From positions 1,364,001 through 1,428,000 of the forward strand of contig JAADJJ010000001.1 in assembly GCA_010092695.1 (NCBI GenBank): DNA of 64,000 bases, read 5' to 3'. How positions within the stretch are numbered: the stretch's first letter is position 1; the number at the start of each line of letters is the position of its first letter. Source of the DNA: Enterobacteriaceae bacterium 4M9 (GTDB taxonomy: Bacteria > Pseudomonadota > Gammaproteobacteria > Enterobacterales > Enterobacteriaceae). Below, piece after piece: positions 24,627-34,096 of the stretch. Both the position numbers and the translations under genes were made by a program. The notes under the pieces are model-generated. The model was not told the DNA's origin and did no database searches. It was given only the letters and a program-made list of their open reading frames with translations.

Positions 24627-27383
24627 CTATTTGAGAAACTGGCAGGCCTCGCGCGTCACGTTATCCATTTCATCGAGCAGTTCCAGCAGTTCTGGTTCCA
24701 GCTGTTCTGGTGGGATATCGCTGCGCATCTGTTGCTCCAGCAAATAACAGAGGTTTTTCAGGCGCGGTACGCCGCTATAGCCACAGCTGCCGTGCAGTTT
24801 ATGAATAACGGCCAGAAGCTCTTCAGGGGTTTCGCCGGAGAGTTGCTCTTCAACGATATTGCGCACCTGCGGCAGGAAATCCACCAGCATCAGCAACATA
24901 TCGCGCGCCAGATCGGGCTTATTGGCCGCCTGGTGTAGCGCAAGCTGCCAGTCGAAGGTCGCGTTTGGGTTTACCTTTGGCGTGCTCGGTTCCGGCAATG
25001 CTCCAGGAATGACCATCCCGCTGCCAGGTCCGTAGCGCAGTAGCAGCGCATGGAGTTTCTCTTCGGCAATAGGTTTTGCCAGATAGTCGTTCATGCCAGC
25101 GCTCAGTAGCTTCTCTTTTTGCCCGGCCATCGCGTGCGCCGTAACTGCAACCACCGGTGTGTAATGGTGCTGTGGCAGTTGGCGGATAAGCTCACAGGCG
25201 CGAATGCCATCCATATCCGGCATCTGGATATCCATCAGCACCAGGTCGAAGGCCATCTGGCGGGCGTTTTCAATGGCCTGAGTGCCACTTTCGCACAGCA
25301 CCACCTGCTGGACCTGGTCATCGAGCAGCGCACCAATCAGCTTCAGGTTTGCCGGATTATCATCCACCGCCATCACGGTCATTGGCAGCCTGTCGTTGGC
25401 TTCTTCTTCGCCGGGCAGCACACAGCGCTCGCCACCGTGCTCAAGCAGCAGCGGCGTCAGGCGTGTTTGTGTTACAGGTTTGAGCAGGCAGGCTTTGGCC
25501 CCGTTACGGATAAAGTGCTCGGCATTCACCTGTGCGTGACACGGCAGTGCCAGCAGCAGGCATTCAGTCATGGCCGCTGCACGGTGGAGCGTTTCCTCGG
25601 CAATGGAGAAGGACTCCTGAAAGACAACCGGCACGCCGAGCAGAATAAAGTCATAGCGGTCATCCGGCAGCGCGTTGAGCGAGCCGCTATAGGTGACGCG
25701 CATTGGCATCCCCGCGAGCATATCCAGCGTGCCCTGTGCGGCGGCGGCATTTGGCTCAATGTAACCGATATGTTTGCCGGTAAGTGCATCCAGCGCATGG
25801 ATATCGAGTGCCGCGTTGGGATTCAGGTCGAGATTAATGTGGAACCAGAAGGTGGAACCGTTGCCCGGCTGGCTGTGGAATGAGATATCACCGCCCATTT
25901 CATTGACCAGCTTCTGGGTGATAACCAGCCCCAGCCCGGTGCCGCCGTGGCGCCGCGAAATACTGGCGTCTGCCTGGCGAAACGCCTGGAACAGCCGTGA
26001 CTGATCTTTTTCTGGGATGCCGATACCGGTATCGCGGATCTGCACTTCAATTTGTAGCTTGTTATTGCTGACGGCACGCTTGTCGATAATGACATCAATG
26101 CTGCCCTGTTCGGTAAACTTGATAGCGTTACCGATAAGGTTGGTCAGAATCTGCTGCAAACGCAGCGGATCGCCAATCACGTTATCCGGCACATCATTTT
26201 TAATATTGAGCGTGAGCTCAAGCCCCTTGTCGTGCGCCGAATGGGCCAGCAGCGTGATGGTTTCATCAAGCGTCGTGCGCAGCAGGAACGGAATGCTTTC
26301 GAGAATCAGCTTGCCCGCCTCCAGCTTGGAGAAGTCGAGCACGTCGTTGATGATAGTCAGCAGGTTGTTCGCTGAGCGTTCAATAGTATTAAGGTGATCG
26401 CGCTGCGTGTTGGTCAGGTCGCTTTTAAGCGTCAGGCGCGTAAAGCCAATTACGCCGTTAAGCGGAGTGCGCAGCTCATGCGACATATTGGCGAGGAATT
26501 CTGATTTGATGCGCGCGGCTTCCTGGGCGCGTTTTTTCGCCAGATCCAGTTCTACGTTCTGGATTTCCATTTGCTCGAGCGTTTCACGCAGATCGGATGT
26601 GGCCTGGTCAACGTTATGCTGCATCTCCTCGTGGTAAGCCGTGAGCGACATCGCCATTGAGTTGATGCCGTTTTTCAGCATATCCAGTTCGCCAAGCATA
26701 AAGCCTTCGACGCGGCTGTCGAGCTGGCCGCGGCGGATGCGGTCAACGGTATTCACCATGTTACGAATTGGGCTTGTGACATCACGCATCAGCCGCCAGG
26801 CAAACACCAGCGCAATCCCTACGCAAAACAGCACCAGCAGCGTGGAGGTGAAAATCTCCTTATATTGCTGTAGCCGTACCGAGCGCAGGTCCAACTCCAG
26901 TGCCACGTAGCCCATGGTGTTATTGGTTGGTTTGGCCTCGGTGACCTCGGATTCGTCTGGTGAATAGCGCTCGGAAATAATCGGCGTGCGCAACACCAGA
27001 TAATCGCCGCGATGGGAAACCGTCAGCGCCATCGGCATGGGGGCGCCGTCCGGCAGGCGCAGCAGCGAATGATCGAGCTGAAAGTTTGATGTGACAAACA
27101 GCCGGTTGTTTTCGTCATACACGGAAATACCGCGCACGATTTCTGAATGGCGGCGGTGCAGCACACTCACCAGCTGGCGAATAGATTCACGGTTATGAAA
27201 GCTCATTCCGTATTCGCTGGAGACCGCCAGAGGCTCAATAATGCTGGCTCCGGCATCTTCAAGTTGACGTTGCAGGTCGTGATAACGGTGCACAACGAAA
27301 AAGATACTGAGCAACAGGCCAATAAGCACCGTTGGGGCGAGAATCAGTATCATCATGCGTGCCCGCAGGCTGTAGTTGGTCAT
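24627..27383 (-). CDS. barA: Hybrid sensor histidine kinase BarA
   Basis: BarA is a tripartite membrane kinase that phosphorylates the response regulator UvrY, switching on csrB/csrC. It has 918 residues, as in E. coli. Two spans (about 9-31 and 178-197) flank a periplasmic loop; then HAMP, a HisKA domain with His302 in ANMSHELRTPLNG, a HATPase domain (DTGIGIPEKD, GGTGLGLVI), a receiver domain with aspartate in LVLMDIQMPDMDG, and a C-terminal HPt domain with histidine in IHKLHGSCGYSG. All phosphorelay residues are present. It is divergent from rlmD. Confidence 0.97.
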   Translation of the reverse strand: MTNYSLRARMMILILAPTVLIGLLLSIFFVVHRYHDLQRQLEDAGASIIEPLAVSSEYGMSFHNRESIRQLVSVLHRRHSEIVRGISVYDENNRLFVTSNFQLDHSLLRLPDGAPMPMALTVSHRGDYLVLRTPIISERYSPDESEVTEAKPTNNTMGYVALELDLRSVRLQQYKEIFTSTLLVLFCVGIALVFAWRLMRDVTSPIRNMVNTVDRIRRGQLDSRVEGFMLGELDMLKNGINSMAMSLTAYHEEMQHNVDQATSDLRETLEQMEIQNVELDLAKKRAQEAARIKSEFLANMSHELRTPLNGVIGFTRLTLKSDLTNTQRDHLNTIERSANNLLTIINDVLDFSKLEAGKLILESIPFLLRTTLDETITLLAHSAHDKGLELTLNIKNDVPDNVIGDPLRLQQILTNLIGNAIKFTEQGSIDVIIDKRAVSNNKLQIEVQIRDTGIGIPEKDQSRLFQAFRQADASISRRHGGTGLGLVITQKLVNEMGGDISFHSQPGNGSTFWFHINLDLNPNAALDIHALDALTGKHIGYIEPNAAAAQGTLDMLAGMPMRVTYSGSLNALPDDRYDFILLGVPVVFQESFSIAEETLHRAAAMTECLLLALPCHAQVNAEHFIRNGAKACLLKPVTQTRLTPLLLEHGGERCVLPGEEEANDRLPMTVMAVDDNPANLKLIGALLDDQVQQVVLCESGTQAIENARQMAFDLVLMDIQMPDMDGIRACELIRQLPQHHYTPVVAVTAHAMAGQKEKLLSAGMNDYLAKPIAEEKLHALLLRYGPGSGMVIPGALPEPSTPKVNPNATFDWQLALHQAANKPDLARDMLLMLVDFLPQVRNIVEEQLSGETPEELLAVIHKLHGSCGYSGVPRLKNLCYLLEQQMRSDIPPEQLEPELLELLDEMDNVTREACQFLK

Positions 27384-27440
27384 GGGGTTCCGATATGGGA
27401 CAATGAGTCAAACAGTAAACGGGTAATGCATAACTTCACA

Positions 27441-28739
27441 ATGGCGCAATTCTACTCTGCAAAGCGGCGCGTGACGACGCGTAAGATCATAACACTCGAC
27501 ATTCGTGACCTGGATCCGTTCGGACAGGGCGTTGCTCGCCATGAGGGTAAGGCATTGTTTGTTCCGGGCGCATTGCCCGGCGAGCAGGTTGAAGCCGTCC
27601 TTGAAAACGAAAAGCGCAGCCATGCGACGGCGCGGGTCAAGCGTCGCCTTAACGATAGCCCGCAGCGCGAGGTGCCGCGCTGTCCCTGGTTTGGTACCTG
27701 TGGCGGCTGCCAGCAGCAGCACGCCAGTGTAGCGCTCCAGCGTGCCAGCAAAGCGCAGGCGCTCTCGCGCATGATGAAGCACCCGGTTGATGATGTTATC
27801 GCAGGCGAACCGTGGGGCTACCGCCGTCGCGCGCGCCTTAGCCTTTCTTTTCAACCCAAAACCCAGACATTACAGATGGGCTTTCGCAAGGCCAGCTCCA
27901 GCGATTTAGTGGATATTCGCCAGTGCCCCATTCTGGTGCCCCAACTTGAGGCATTGCTTGCGCCGTTGCACCAGTGCCTGTCATCGCTACAAAGCGTGCG
28001 TAAACTCGGGCACGTTGAACTGGTGCTGGCTGACAACGGTCCGCTGATGGTATTGCGCCATCTGGCAGCACTGAGCGCCAGTGATAAAGAAAAGCTGGAA
28101 CGCTTTTCGCATTCTGAAGGTGTGGCGCTGTACCTTGCCGCCGACAGCGATAAGCTGGAGCAGGTCACCGGTGAGATGCCCTGGTATCAGTCGGACGGTC
28201 TACGCTTAACGTTCAGCCCGCGCGACTTTATTCAGGTCAACGATGCCGTGAACCAGCAAATGGTGGCTCGGGCACTGGAATGGCTGGAGATAGCCCCCGG
28301 TGACCGGGTACTCGACCTGTTCTGCGGCATGGGCAATTTTACGTTGCCGCTGGCAAAACGGGCCATCAGCACGATTGGTGTGGAAGGTGTGGCTGCGCTG
28401 GTGGCAAAAGCCAAATATAATGCTGAATATAATGGGTTGAAAAACGTAACATTCTGGCATGAAGATCTTGAGCAGGATGTCACTCGCCAGCCGTGGGCGG
28501 CGCACGGGGTAGATAAGGTATTGCTTGACCCGGCACGCGCCGGCGCTGCAGGTGTGATGCGGCAAATCGGCAAACTGGCACCTTCGCACGTGGTCTATGT
28601 TTCCTGTAATCCGAGTACCCTCGCGCGCGACAGCGCCGAGTTGGGTGCTGCGGGTTATGTGCTCACGCGCCTCACAATGCTGGATATGTTTCCCCATACC
28701 GGGCATCTGGAGTCAATGGCGTTATTTGAACGACGGTAA
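27441..28739 (+). CDS. rlmD: 23S rRNA m5U1939 methyltransferase RlmD
   Basis: RlmD methylates U1939 of 23S rRNA. The ATG at 27441 gives 432 residues (E. coli: 433) and the family start MAQFYSAKRR. An N-terminal TRAM domain is followed by the [4Fe-4S] cysteines in CPWFGTCGGC, the SAM motif DLFCGMGNFTLPLA and the catalytic cysteine in VSCNPSTLARD. A much longer open frame reaching back to 27147 overlaps barA and is not credible. Confidence 0.96.
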   Translation: MAQFYSAKRRVTTRKIITLDIRDLDPFGQGVARHEGKALFVPGALPGEQVEAVLENEKRSHATARVKRRLNDSPQREVPRCPWFGTCGGCQQQHASVALQRASKAQALSRMMKHPVDDVIAGEPWGYRRRARLSLSFQPKTQTLQMGFRKASSSDLVDIRQCPILVPQLEALLAPLHQCLSSLQSVRKLGHVELVLADNGPLMVLRHLAALSASDKEKLERFSHSEGVALYLAADSDKLEQVTGEMPWYQSDGLRLTFSPRDFIQVNDAVNQQMVARALEWLEIAPGDRVLDLFCGMGNFTLPLAKRAISTIGVEGVAALVAKAKYNAEYNGLKNVTFWHEDLEQDVTRQPWAAHGVDKVLLDPARAGAAGVMRQIGKLAPSHVVYVSCNPSTLARDSAELGAAGYVLTRLTMLDMFPHTGHLESMALFERR

Positions 28740-28793
28740 CGGATAAAAGTGGTCGCGCAATGCCGCGGCCAGGCAGGGCCGAGAGGAGAGGAT

Positions 28794-31022
28794 ATGGTTG
28801 CGGTAAGAAGTGCACATCTCAATAGAGCTGGTGAGTTCGCCATCGACAAGTGGGTGGCGAGTCTGGGAATTAACCCGCAGTCGTGTGAGCGCTTAGCCGA
28901 AACCTGGCAGTATTGCGAACAACAGATAAAAGGGCATCCGCAGGCGGATCTGCTGCTATGGCGCGGTGTGGAAATGGTCGAAATCCTTTCCATGCTGAGT
29001 ATGGATATCGACACGCTGCGCGCAGCACTGCTGTTTCCGCTCGCGGACGGCGGCGTTGTGACGGAAGAAGTGCTGCTCGAAACGGTGGGTAAGTCGGTTG
29101 TACAACTGATTCACGGCGTGCGTGATATGGACGCCATTCGCCAGCTTAAAGCGACCCACACCGATGATGCCGTGTCCTCTGAGCAGGTGGACAACGTGCG
29201 CCGCATGCTGTTGGCGATTGTGGACGATTTCCGCTGCGTGGTGATTAAGCTTGCCGAGCGTATCGCGCATCTGCGTGAAGTAAAAGACGCGCCTGAAGAC
29301 GAGCGTGTACTGGCAGCCAAAGAGTGTACCAACATCTATGCGCCGCTCGCTAACCGCCTGGGGATTGGCCAGCTGAAATGGGAGCTGGAAGATTACTGCT
29401 TCCGCTATCTGCATCCCGCTGAATACAAACGCATCGCAAAGCTGCTGCACGAACGGCGTATTGACCGCGAACGCTACATTGATGAGTTTGTCTCCAACCT
29501 GCGCCAGGCCATGAAAACCGAAGGCGTGAAGGCTGAAGTCTATGGCCGTCCGAAGCACATCTACAGCATCTGGCGCAAAATGCAGAAAAAGCATCTGGCA
29601 TTCGATGAGCTGTTTGACGTGCGCGCCGTGCGTATTGTGGCGGAGCGTTTGCAGGACTGCTATGCCGCACTCGGTACAGTGCATACGCTCTATCGCCATC
29701 TGCCTGATGAGTTTGATGATTACGTGGCGAACCCAAAACCCAATGGTTACCAGTCTATCCACACGGTGGTGCTGGGGCCGGGGGGGAAAACGGTCGAAAT
29801 CCAGATTCGTACTAAGCAGATGCATGAAGAGTCCGAACTGGGCGTTGCCGCGCACTGGAAATACAAAGAAGGGGCAGCCGCACAGGGGCGCTCGGGCCAT
29901 GAAGACCGCATTGCCTGGCTGCGTAAGCTCATTGCGTGGCAGGAGGAAATGTCGGATTCTGGCGAAATGCTTGATGAGGTACGAAGCCAGGTTTTTGACG
30001 ACCGGGTTTACGTGTTTACGCCTAAGGGCGATGTTGTGGACTTGCCCGCAGGCTCTACACCGCTTGATTTTGCCTACCATATTCACAGCGATGTCGGTCA
30101 CCGCTGTATTGGTGCCAAAATTGGCGGGCGCATTGTGCCTTTTACCTACCAGTTACAGATGGGCGACCAGGTTGAGATAATCACCCAAAAGCAGCCTAAC
30201 CCAAGCCGCGACTGGCTTAATCCGAACCTTGGCTACGTGACCACCAGCCGCGGACGCTCAAAAATTCACGCCTGGTTTCGCAAGCAGGACAGGGATAAAA
30301 ATATTCTCGCCGGACGGCAAATCCTGGATAACGAGCTGGAACATCTGGGTATCAGCCTGAAGGAAGCGGAAAAACACCTGCTGCCGCGCTACAACTTTAA
30401 CGAAATGGAAGAGTTGCTGGCCGCGATTGGTGGCGGCGATATTCGCCTTAACCAGATGGTGAATTTCCTGCAGGCGCAGTTTAATAAGCCAAGTGCTGCG
30501 GAGCAGGATGCCGAAGCGCTGCGCCAGTTGAAGCAGAAAAGCTATACGCCGCAGGGGCGCGCCAAAGACAATGGCCGTGTGGTAGTTGAAGGGGTGGGTA
30601 ACCTCATGCACCACATTGCCCGCTGCTGCCAGCCGATTCCCGGCGATGAGATTGTTGGGTTTATCACCCAGGGGCGCGGGATCTCAATTCACCGCGCTGA
30701 CTGCGATCAACTCACTGAACTGCGCTCGCACGCGCCGGAGCGCATTGTCGATGCCGTGTGGGGCGAAACCTATTCAGCCGGCTATTCGCTGGTGGTACGC
30801 GTGATGGCTAACGATCGCAGCGGTCTGCTGCGTGATATCACCACGATTCTTGCTAACGAGAAGGTGAATGTGCTGGGTGTGACCAGCCGCAGTGATACCA
30901 AACAGCAGATGGCGACCATCGATATGAATATCGAAATCTACAACCTGCAGGTACTTGGCCGGGTACTCGGCAAACTCAACCAGGTGCCGGATATTATTGA
31001 CGCACGCCGTCTGCACGGCTGA
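28794..31022 (+). CDS. relA: GTP pyrophosphokinase RelA
   Basis: RelA is the ribosome-associated (p)ppGpp synthetase that triggers the stringent response when uncharged tRNA occupies the A site. ATG at 28794 follows GAGGAGAGG and gives 742 residues. Order: inactive HD hydrolase-like region (1-200), synthetase with YGRPKHIYSIWRKM and NPKPNGYQSIHT (about 220-380), TGS (DRVYVFTPKGDVVDLPAG), the zinc-finger/conserved-cysteine region (ARCCQPIPGDEIVGFITQGRG) and the C-terminal ACT domain (NDRSGLLRDITTIL). It is followed by a terminator and mazG. Confidence 0.97.
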   Translation: MVAVRSAHLNRAGEFAIDKWVASLGINPQSCERLAETWQYCEQQIKGHPQADLLLWRGVEMVEILSMLSMDIDTLRAALLFPLADGGVVTEEVLLETVGKSVVQLIHGVRDMDAIRQLKATHTDDAVSSEQVDNVRRMLLAIVDDFRCVVIKLAERIAHLREVKDAPEDERVLAAKECTNIYAPLANRLGIGQLKWELEDYCFRYLHPAEYKRIAKLLHERRIDRERYIDEFVSNLRQAMKTEGVKAEVYGRPKHIYSIWRKMQKKHLAFDELFDVRAVRIVAERLQDCYAALGTVHTLYRHLPDEFDDYVANPKPNGYQSIHTVVLGPGGKTVEIQIRTKQMHEESELGVAAHWKYKEGAAAQGRSGHEDRIAWLRKLIAWQEEMSDSGEMLDEVRSQVFDDRVYVFTPKGDVVDLPAGSTPLDFAYHIHSDVGHRCIGAKIGGRIVPFTYQLQMGDQVEIITQKQPNPSRDWLNPNLGYVTTSRGRSKIHAWFRKQDRDKNILAGRQILDNELEHLGISLKEAEKHLLPRYNFNEMEELLAAIGGGDIRLNQMVNFLQAQFNKPSAAEQDAEALRQLKQKSYTPQGRAKDNGRVVVEGVGNLMHHIARCCQPIPGDEIVGFITQGRGISIHRADCDQLTELRSHAPERIVDAVWGETYSAGYSLVVRVMANDRSGLLRDITTILANEKVNVLGVTSRSDTKQQMATIDMNIEIYNLQVLGRVLGKLNQVPDIIDARRLHG

Positions 31023-31027
31023 TGCCA

Positions 31028-31058
31028 GCGCTCCCTGACGGTGGGGAGCGCGTTTTTT
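31028..31058 (+). terminator. Terminator after relA
   Basis: An 8-bp stem GCGCTCCC / GGGAGCGC with six T residues starts 6 bases after the relA stop and ends 10 bases before the mazG start codon. Part of the transcription may read through to mazG. Confidence 0.8.
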
Positions 31059-31068
31059 AGGGAATAAC

Positions 31069-31863
31069 ATGAAGCAAATTGAACGCCTGCTTGGCATTAT
31101 GCAGCGCCTGCGCGACCCGCAAACCGGCTGCCCGTGGGACAAGGCACAGACTTTTAGCACCATCGCCCCCTATACCCTTGAAGAAACCTACGAAGTGCTC
31201 GATGCCATTGCCCGCGACGACCTCGACGATCTGCGCGGTGAGTTGGGTGACCTGCTGTTCCAGGTGGTGTTTTACGCGCAAATGGCGCAGGAGCAGGGGC
31301 GTTTTGACTTCAACGATATCTGCCAGGCTATCAGCGACAAGCTGGAACGTCGCCACCCGCATATCTTTGGCGATGCCGCCACGCTGACCGACAGCAGTGC
31401 CGCACTGGCGCGCTGGGAACACACCAAAAGCCAGGAGCGTGCGCAGAAGGCACAGTTCTCTGCGCTGGACGATATTCCGCAAGCGATGCCTGCGCTGATG
31501 CGCGCCCATAAAATTCAAAAACGCGTCGCGGCAGTAGGTTTTGACTGGGAAACGCTTGGGCCGGTGGTGGATAAAGTTCATGAAGAGCTTGATGAAGTGA
31601 TGCATGAAACGCAACAGGCCACCGTGGATGAGGCAAAGCTTGAAGAGGAAATGGGTGATTTGCTGTTTGCAACGGTCAACCTGTCACGCCATCTGGGAGT
31701 AAAAGCAGAAATGGCGCTGGCGAAGGCAAATATCAAATTTGAGCGCCGCTTTCGTGAAGTGGAGCGTTTGATTGCAGCGGATGGGCTGGTAATGGAGCAG
31801 GTAAGCCTTGAGCAAATGGAAGTGGCCTGGCAACGGGTAAAACAGCAGGAAGCGCAGGGCTAA
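31069..31863 (+). CDS. mazG: Nucleoside triphosphate pyrophosphohydrolase MazG
   Basis: MazG hydrolyses (deoxy)nucleoside triphosphates to monophosphates. It has 264 residues and two tandem MazG repeats. Metal-binding EExxE...ExxD signatures are seen as EETYEVLDAI with GELGDLLFQVV in the first half, and HEELDEV with EEEMGDLLFATVN in the second, near the C-terminus. In E. coli mazEF lies between relA and mazG; here the two genes are adjacent. Confidence 0.95.
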   Translation: MKQIERLLGIMQRLRDPQTGCPWDKAQTFSTIAPYTLEETYEVLDAIARDDLDDLRGELGDLLFQVVFYAQMAQEQGRFDFNDICQAISDKLERRHPHIFGDAATLTDSSAALARWEHTKSQERAQKAQFSALDDIPQAMPALMRAHKIQKRVAAVGFDWETLGPVVDKVHEELDEVMHETQQATVDEAKLEEEMGDLLFATVNLSRHLGVKAEMALAKANIKFERRFREVERLIAADGLVMEQVSLEQMEVAWQRVKQQEAQG

Positions 31864-32262
31864 GCGCGGTTCTGTACTACAGTGGGAGGCGGCGCTGCCA
31901 GCCTCTCGTCTGTTGCATTGTGATAATATAATAATTGAAATTTTGAATTGCTATTTTGTTGTAATGAAACGGAAATTTTATTTTTTATCTTTTTAATTGG
32001 TAGCAGGCGAAGTTATTTCATTAAACCTCGTATTTTCCTCTTTCTTTGTGCAAGTGCTTCAGTCAATGGCCCAACGAACAGCGGCTGGGTTGATTTGTAT
32101 CAAAAACATTTCTGCCATAACGGCTATTTTTCCCACCGTGGTAATGCGTGACGTCGCCGACGCGTGGAGCAGGAAGGATTTGTGAGGCCCTGTCGATTCG
32201 GGTATACTACTTTCCCGTCCTGGTTATTCCATCGTCTTTAAACCTAACTTCTCAGGTTCAGC
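31864..32262. other. mazG-pyrG intergenic region
   Basis: About 400 bases without a credible gene. It is A/T-rich from 31920 to 32020. The pyrG promoter and a 50-base leader occupy the right end. A GC-rich inverted pair around 31885-31905 may help end mazG transcription. Confidence 0.5.
32180..32208 (+). promoter_or_regulatory. Probable sigma-70 promoter of pyrG
   Basis: The hexamers TTGTGA (32180-32185) and TATACT (32203-32208) are separated by exactly 17 bases. The -10 element ends 54 bases before the pyrG ATG. Confidence 0.7.
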
Positions 32263-33900
32263 ATGACAACGAACTATATTTTTGTGACCGGCGGGGTCGT
32301 ATCCTCTCTGGGTAAAGGCATTGCCGCAGCCTCTCTCGCAGCCATTCTCGAAGCCCGCGGGCTCAACGTTTCCATGATGAAACTGGATCCGTATATCAAC
32401 ATCGATCCGGGCACAATGAGCCCTATTCAGCATGGTGAAGTGTTTGTGACCGAAGACGGTGCAGAAACCGATCTGGACCTGGGTCACTATGAGCGTTTTA
32501 TCCGCACCCGCATGACGCGCCGCAACAACTTCACCACTGGCCGCATCTATTCTGACGTTCTTCGCAAAGAGCGCCGTGGTGATTACCTTGGCGCCACCGT
32601 GCAGGTCATTCCGCACATTACCAACGCTATCAAAGAACGCATTATCGAAGGCGGTGAAGGCCACGACGTGGTGTTGGTAGAAATCGGCGGCACTGTTGGC
32701 GATATCGAATCGCTGCCGTTCCTGGAAGCTATCCGCCAGATGGCGGTTGAAGTGGGCCGCGAGCACACGCTGTACATGCACCTGACGCTGGTGCCGTACA
32801 TGGCCGCTTCCGGTGAAGTGAAAACCAAACCGACCCAGCATTCAGTTAAAGAACTGCTCTCCATCGGTATCCAGCCGGATATGCTGATTTGCCGCTCTGA
32901 CCGCGCTGTACCGGCCAATGAACGTGCGAAAATCGCGCTGTTCTGTAACGTGCCGGAGAAGGCGGTCATCTCGCTTAAGGACGTGGATTCCATATATAAA
33001 ATCCCAGGCCTGTTGAAATCCCAGGGGCTTGACGATTATATTTGTAAACGATTCAGCTTGCAGTGCCCTGAGGCTGACTTGTCAGAATGGGAACAGGTGC
33101 TGTACGAAGAAGCCAATCCTGCCGGGGAAGTTACCATCGGTATGGTCGGCAAGTACATTGAGCTGCCGGACGCGTATAAGTCTGTGATTGAAGCGCTCAA
33201 GCACGGTGGGCTGAAGAACCGTCAAACGGTGAACATCCGCCTGATTGATTCACAGGACGTTGAAACCCGTGGTGTAGAAGTGCTTAAAGGGCTTGATGCG
33301 ATTCTGATTCCGGGCGGCTTTGGCTACCGCGGCGTGGAAGGCAAAATTGCCACCGCCCGCTATGCCCGTGAAAACAATATTCCTTTCCTGGGCATATGCC
33401 TGGGGATGCAGGTTGCACTGATTGAGTTTGCCCGCAATGTGGCGGGAATGGCAGACGCCAACTCAACTGAATTTGTGCCAGACTGTAAGTACCCGGTGGT
33501 CGCACTTATCACCGAGTGGCGTGACGAAGAAGGCAATGTCGAAGTGCGTTCTGAGAAGAGCGATCTCGGCGGCACCATGCGCCTTGGCGCACAGCAGTGC
33601 CAGTTAACCGATAACAGCCTGGTGCGCCAGCTGTACGGTGAGTCGATCATTACTGAACGTCACCGCCATCGTTACGAAGTTAACAACATGCTGTTGAAAC
33701 AGATTGAAGCTGCGGGTCTGCGTGTAGCGGGCCGCTCCGGGGACGATCAGTTAGTTGAAATTGTTGAGGTAGTGAACCATCCGTGGTTTGTTGCCTGTCA
33801 GTTCCACCCGGAATTTACGTCGACTCCGCGTGATGGGCACCCGCTGTTTGCAGGCTTTGTGAAAGCCGCGAGCGAGTACCAGAAACGCCAGGAGAAGTAA
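32263..33900 (+). CDS. pyrG: CTP synthase
   Basis: PyrG aminates UTP to CTP with ATP and glutamine. It has 545 residues. The N-terminal amidoligase domain (residues 1-266) begins TTNYIFVTGGVVSSLGKG; the C-terminal class I glutaminase domain holds the nucleophile in FLGICLGMQ and the catalytic His-Glu near CQFHPEF. It precedes eno as in E. coli, with 196 bases between them. Confidence 0.98.
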   Translation: MTTNYIFVTGGVVSSLGKGIAAASLAAILEARGLNVSMMKLDPYINIDPGTMSPIQHGEVFVTEDGAETDLDLGHYERFIRTRMTRRNNFTTGRIYSDVLRKERRGDYLGATVQVIPHITNAIKERIIEGGEGHDVVLVEIGGTVGDIESLPFLEAIRQMAVEVGREHTLYMHLTLVPYMAASGEVKTKPTQHSVKELLSIGIQPDMLICRSDRAVPANERAKIALFCNVPEKAVISLKDVDSIYKIPGLLKSQGLDDYICKRFSLQCPEADLSEWEQVLYEEANPAGEVTIGMVGKYIELPDAYKSVIEALKHGGLKNRQTVNIRLIDSQDVETRGVEVLKGLDAILIPGGFGYRGVEGKIATARYARENNIPFLGICLGMQVALIEFARNVAGMADANSTEFVPDCKYPVVALITEWRDEEGNVEVRSEKSDLGGTMRLGAQQCQLTDNSLVRQLYGESIITERHRHRYEVNNMLLKQIEAAGLRVAGRSGDDQLVEIVEVVNHPWFVACQFHPEFTSTPRDGHPLFAGFVKAASEYQKRQEK

Positions 33901-34096
33901 GAAAAAAGTTAGCAACGGCAGTGCGGTAGTTTTTGCTACAGCGCCTTTGCATGCAGCAATTAGCCGGTGAAAATACCCTGAGCGCAGACGTTCACGGTGA
34001 TAAACGGGTTAAGGCAGCACAGGGCGCAGGGGAATGTGAAGGGCTGCACTGTTCGTCCGGAGTTTTAGTTTAACTAGTGAATTGAGGAAAACCTAA

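Noticed and set aside
27147..27440. Long N-terminal extension of rlmD
   Set aside because: The open frame overlaps the start of barA on the other strand, has no ribosome site, and the family begins at MAQFYSAKRR (27441).
28956..30101. Minus-strand open frame of 381 codons opposite relA
   Set aside because: Antisense to relA, no ribosome site and no domain.
32150..32262. Riboswitch or attenuator in the pyrG leader
   Set aside because: The leader after the promoter is only about 50 bases, with no terminator-like stem and T run that would support attenuation.
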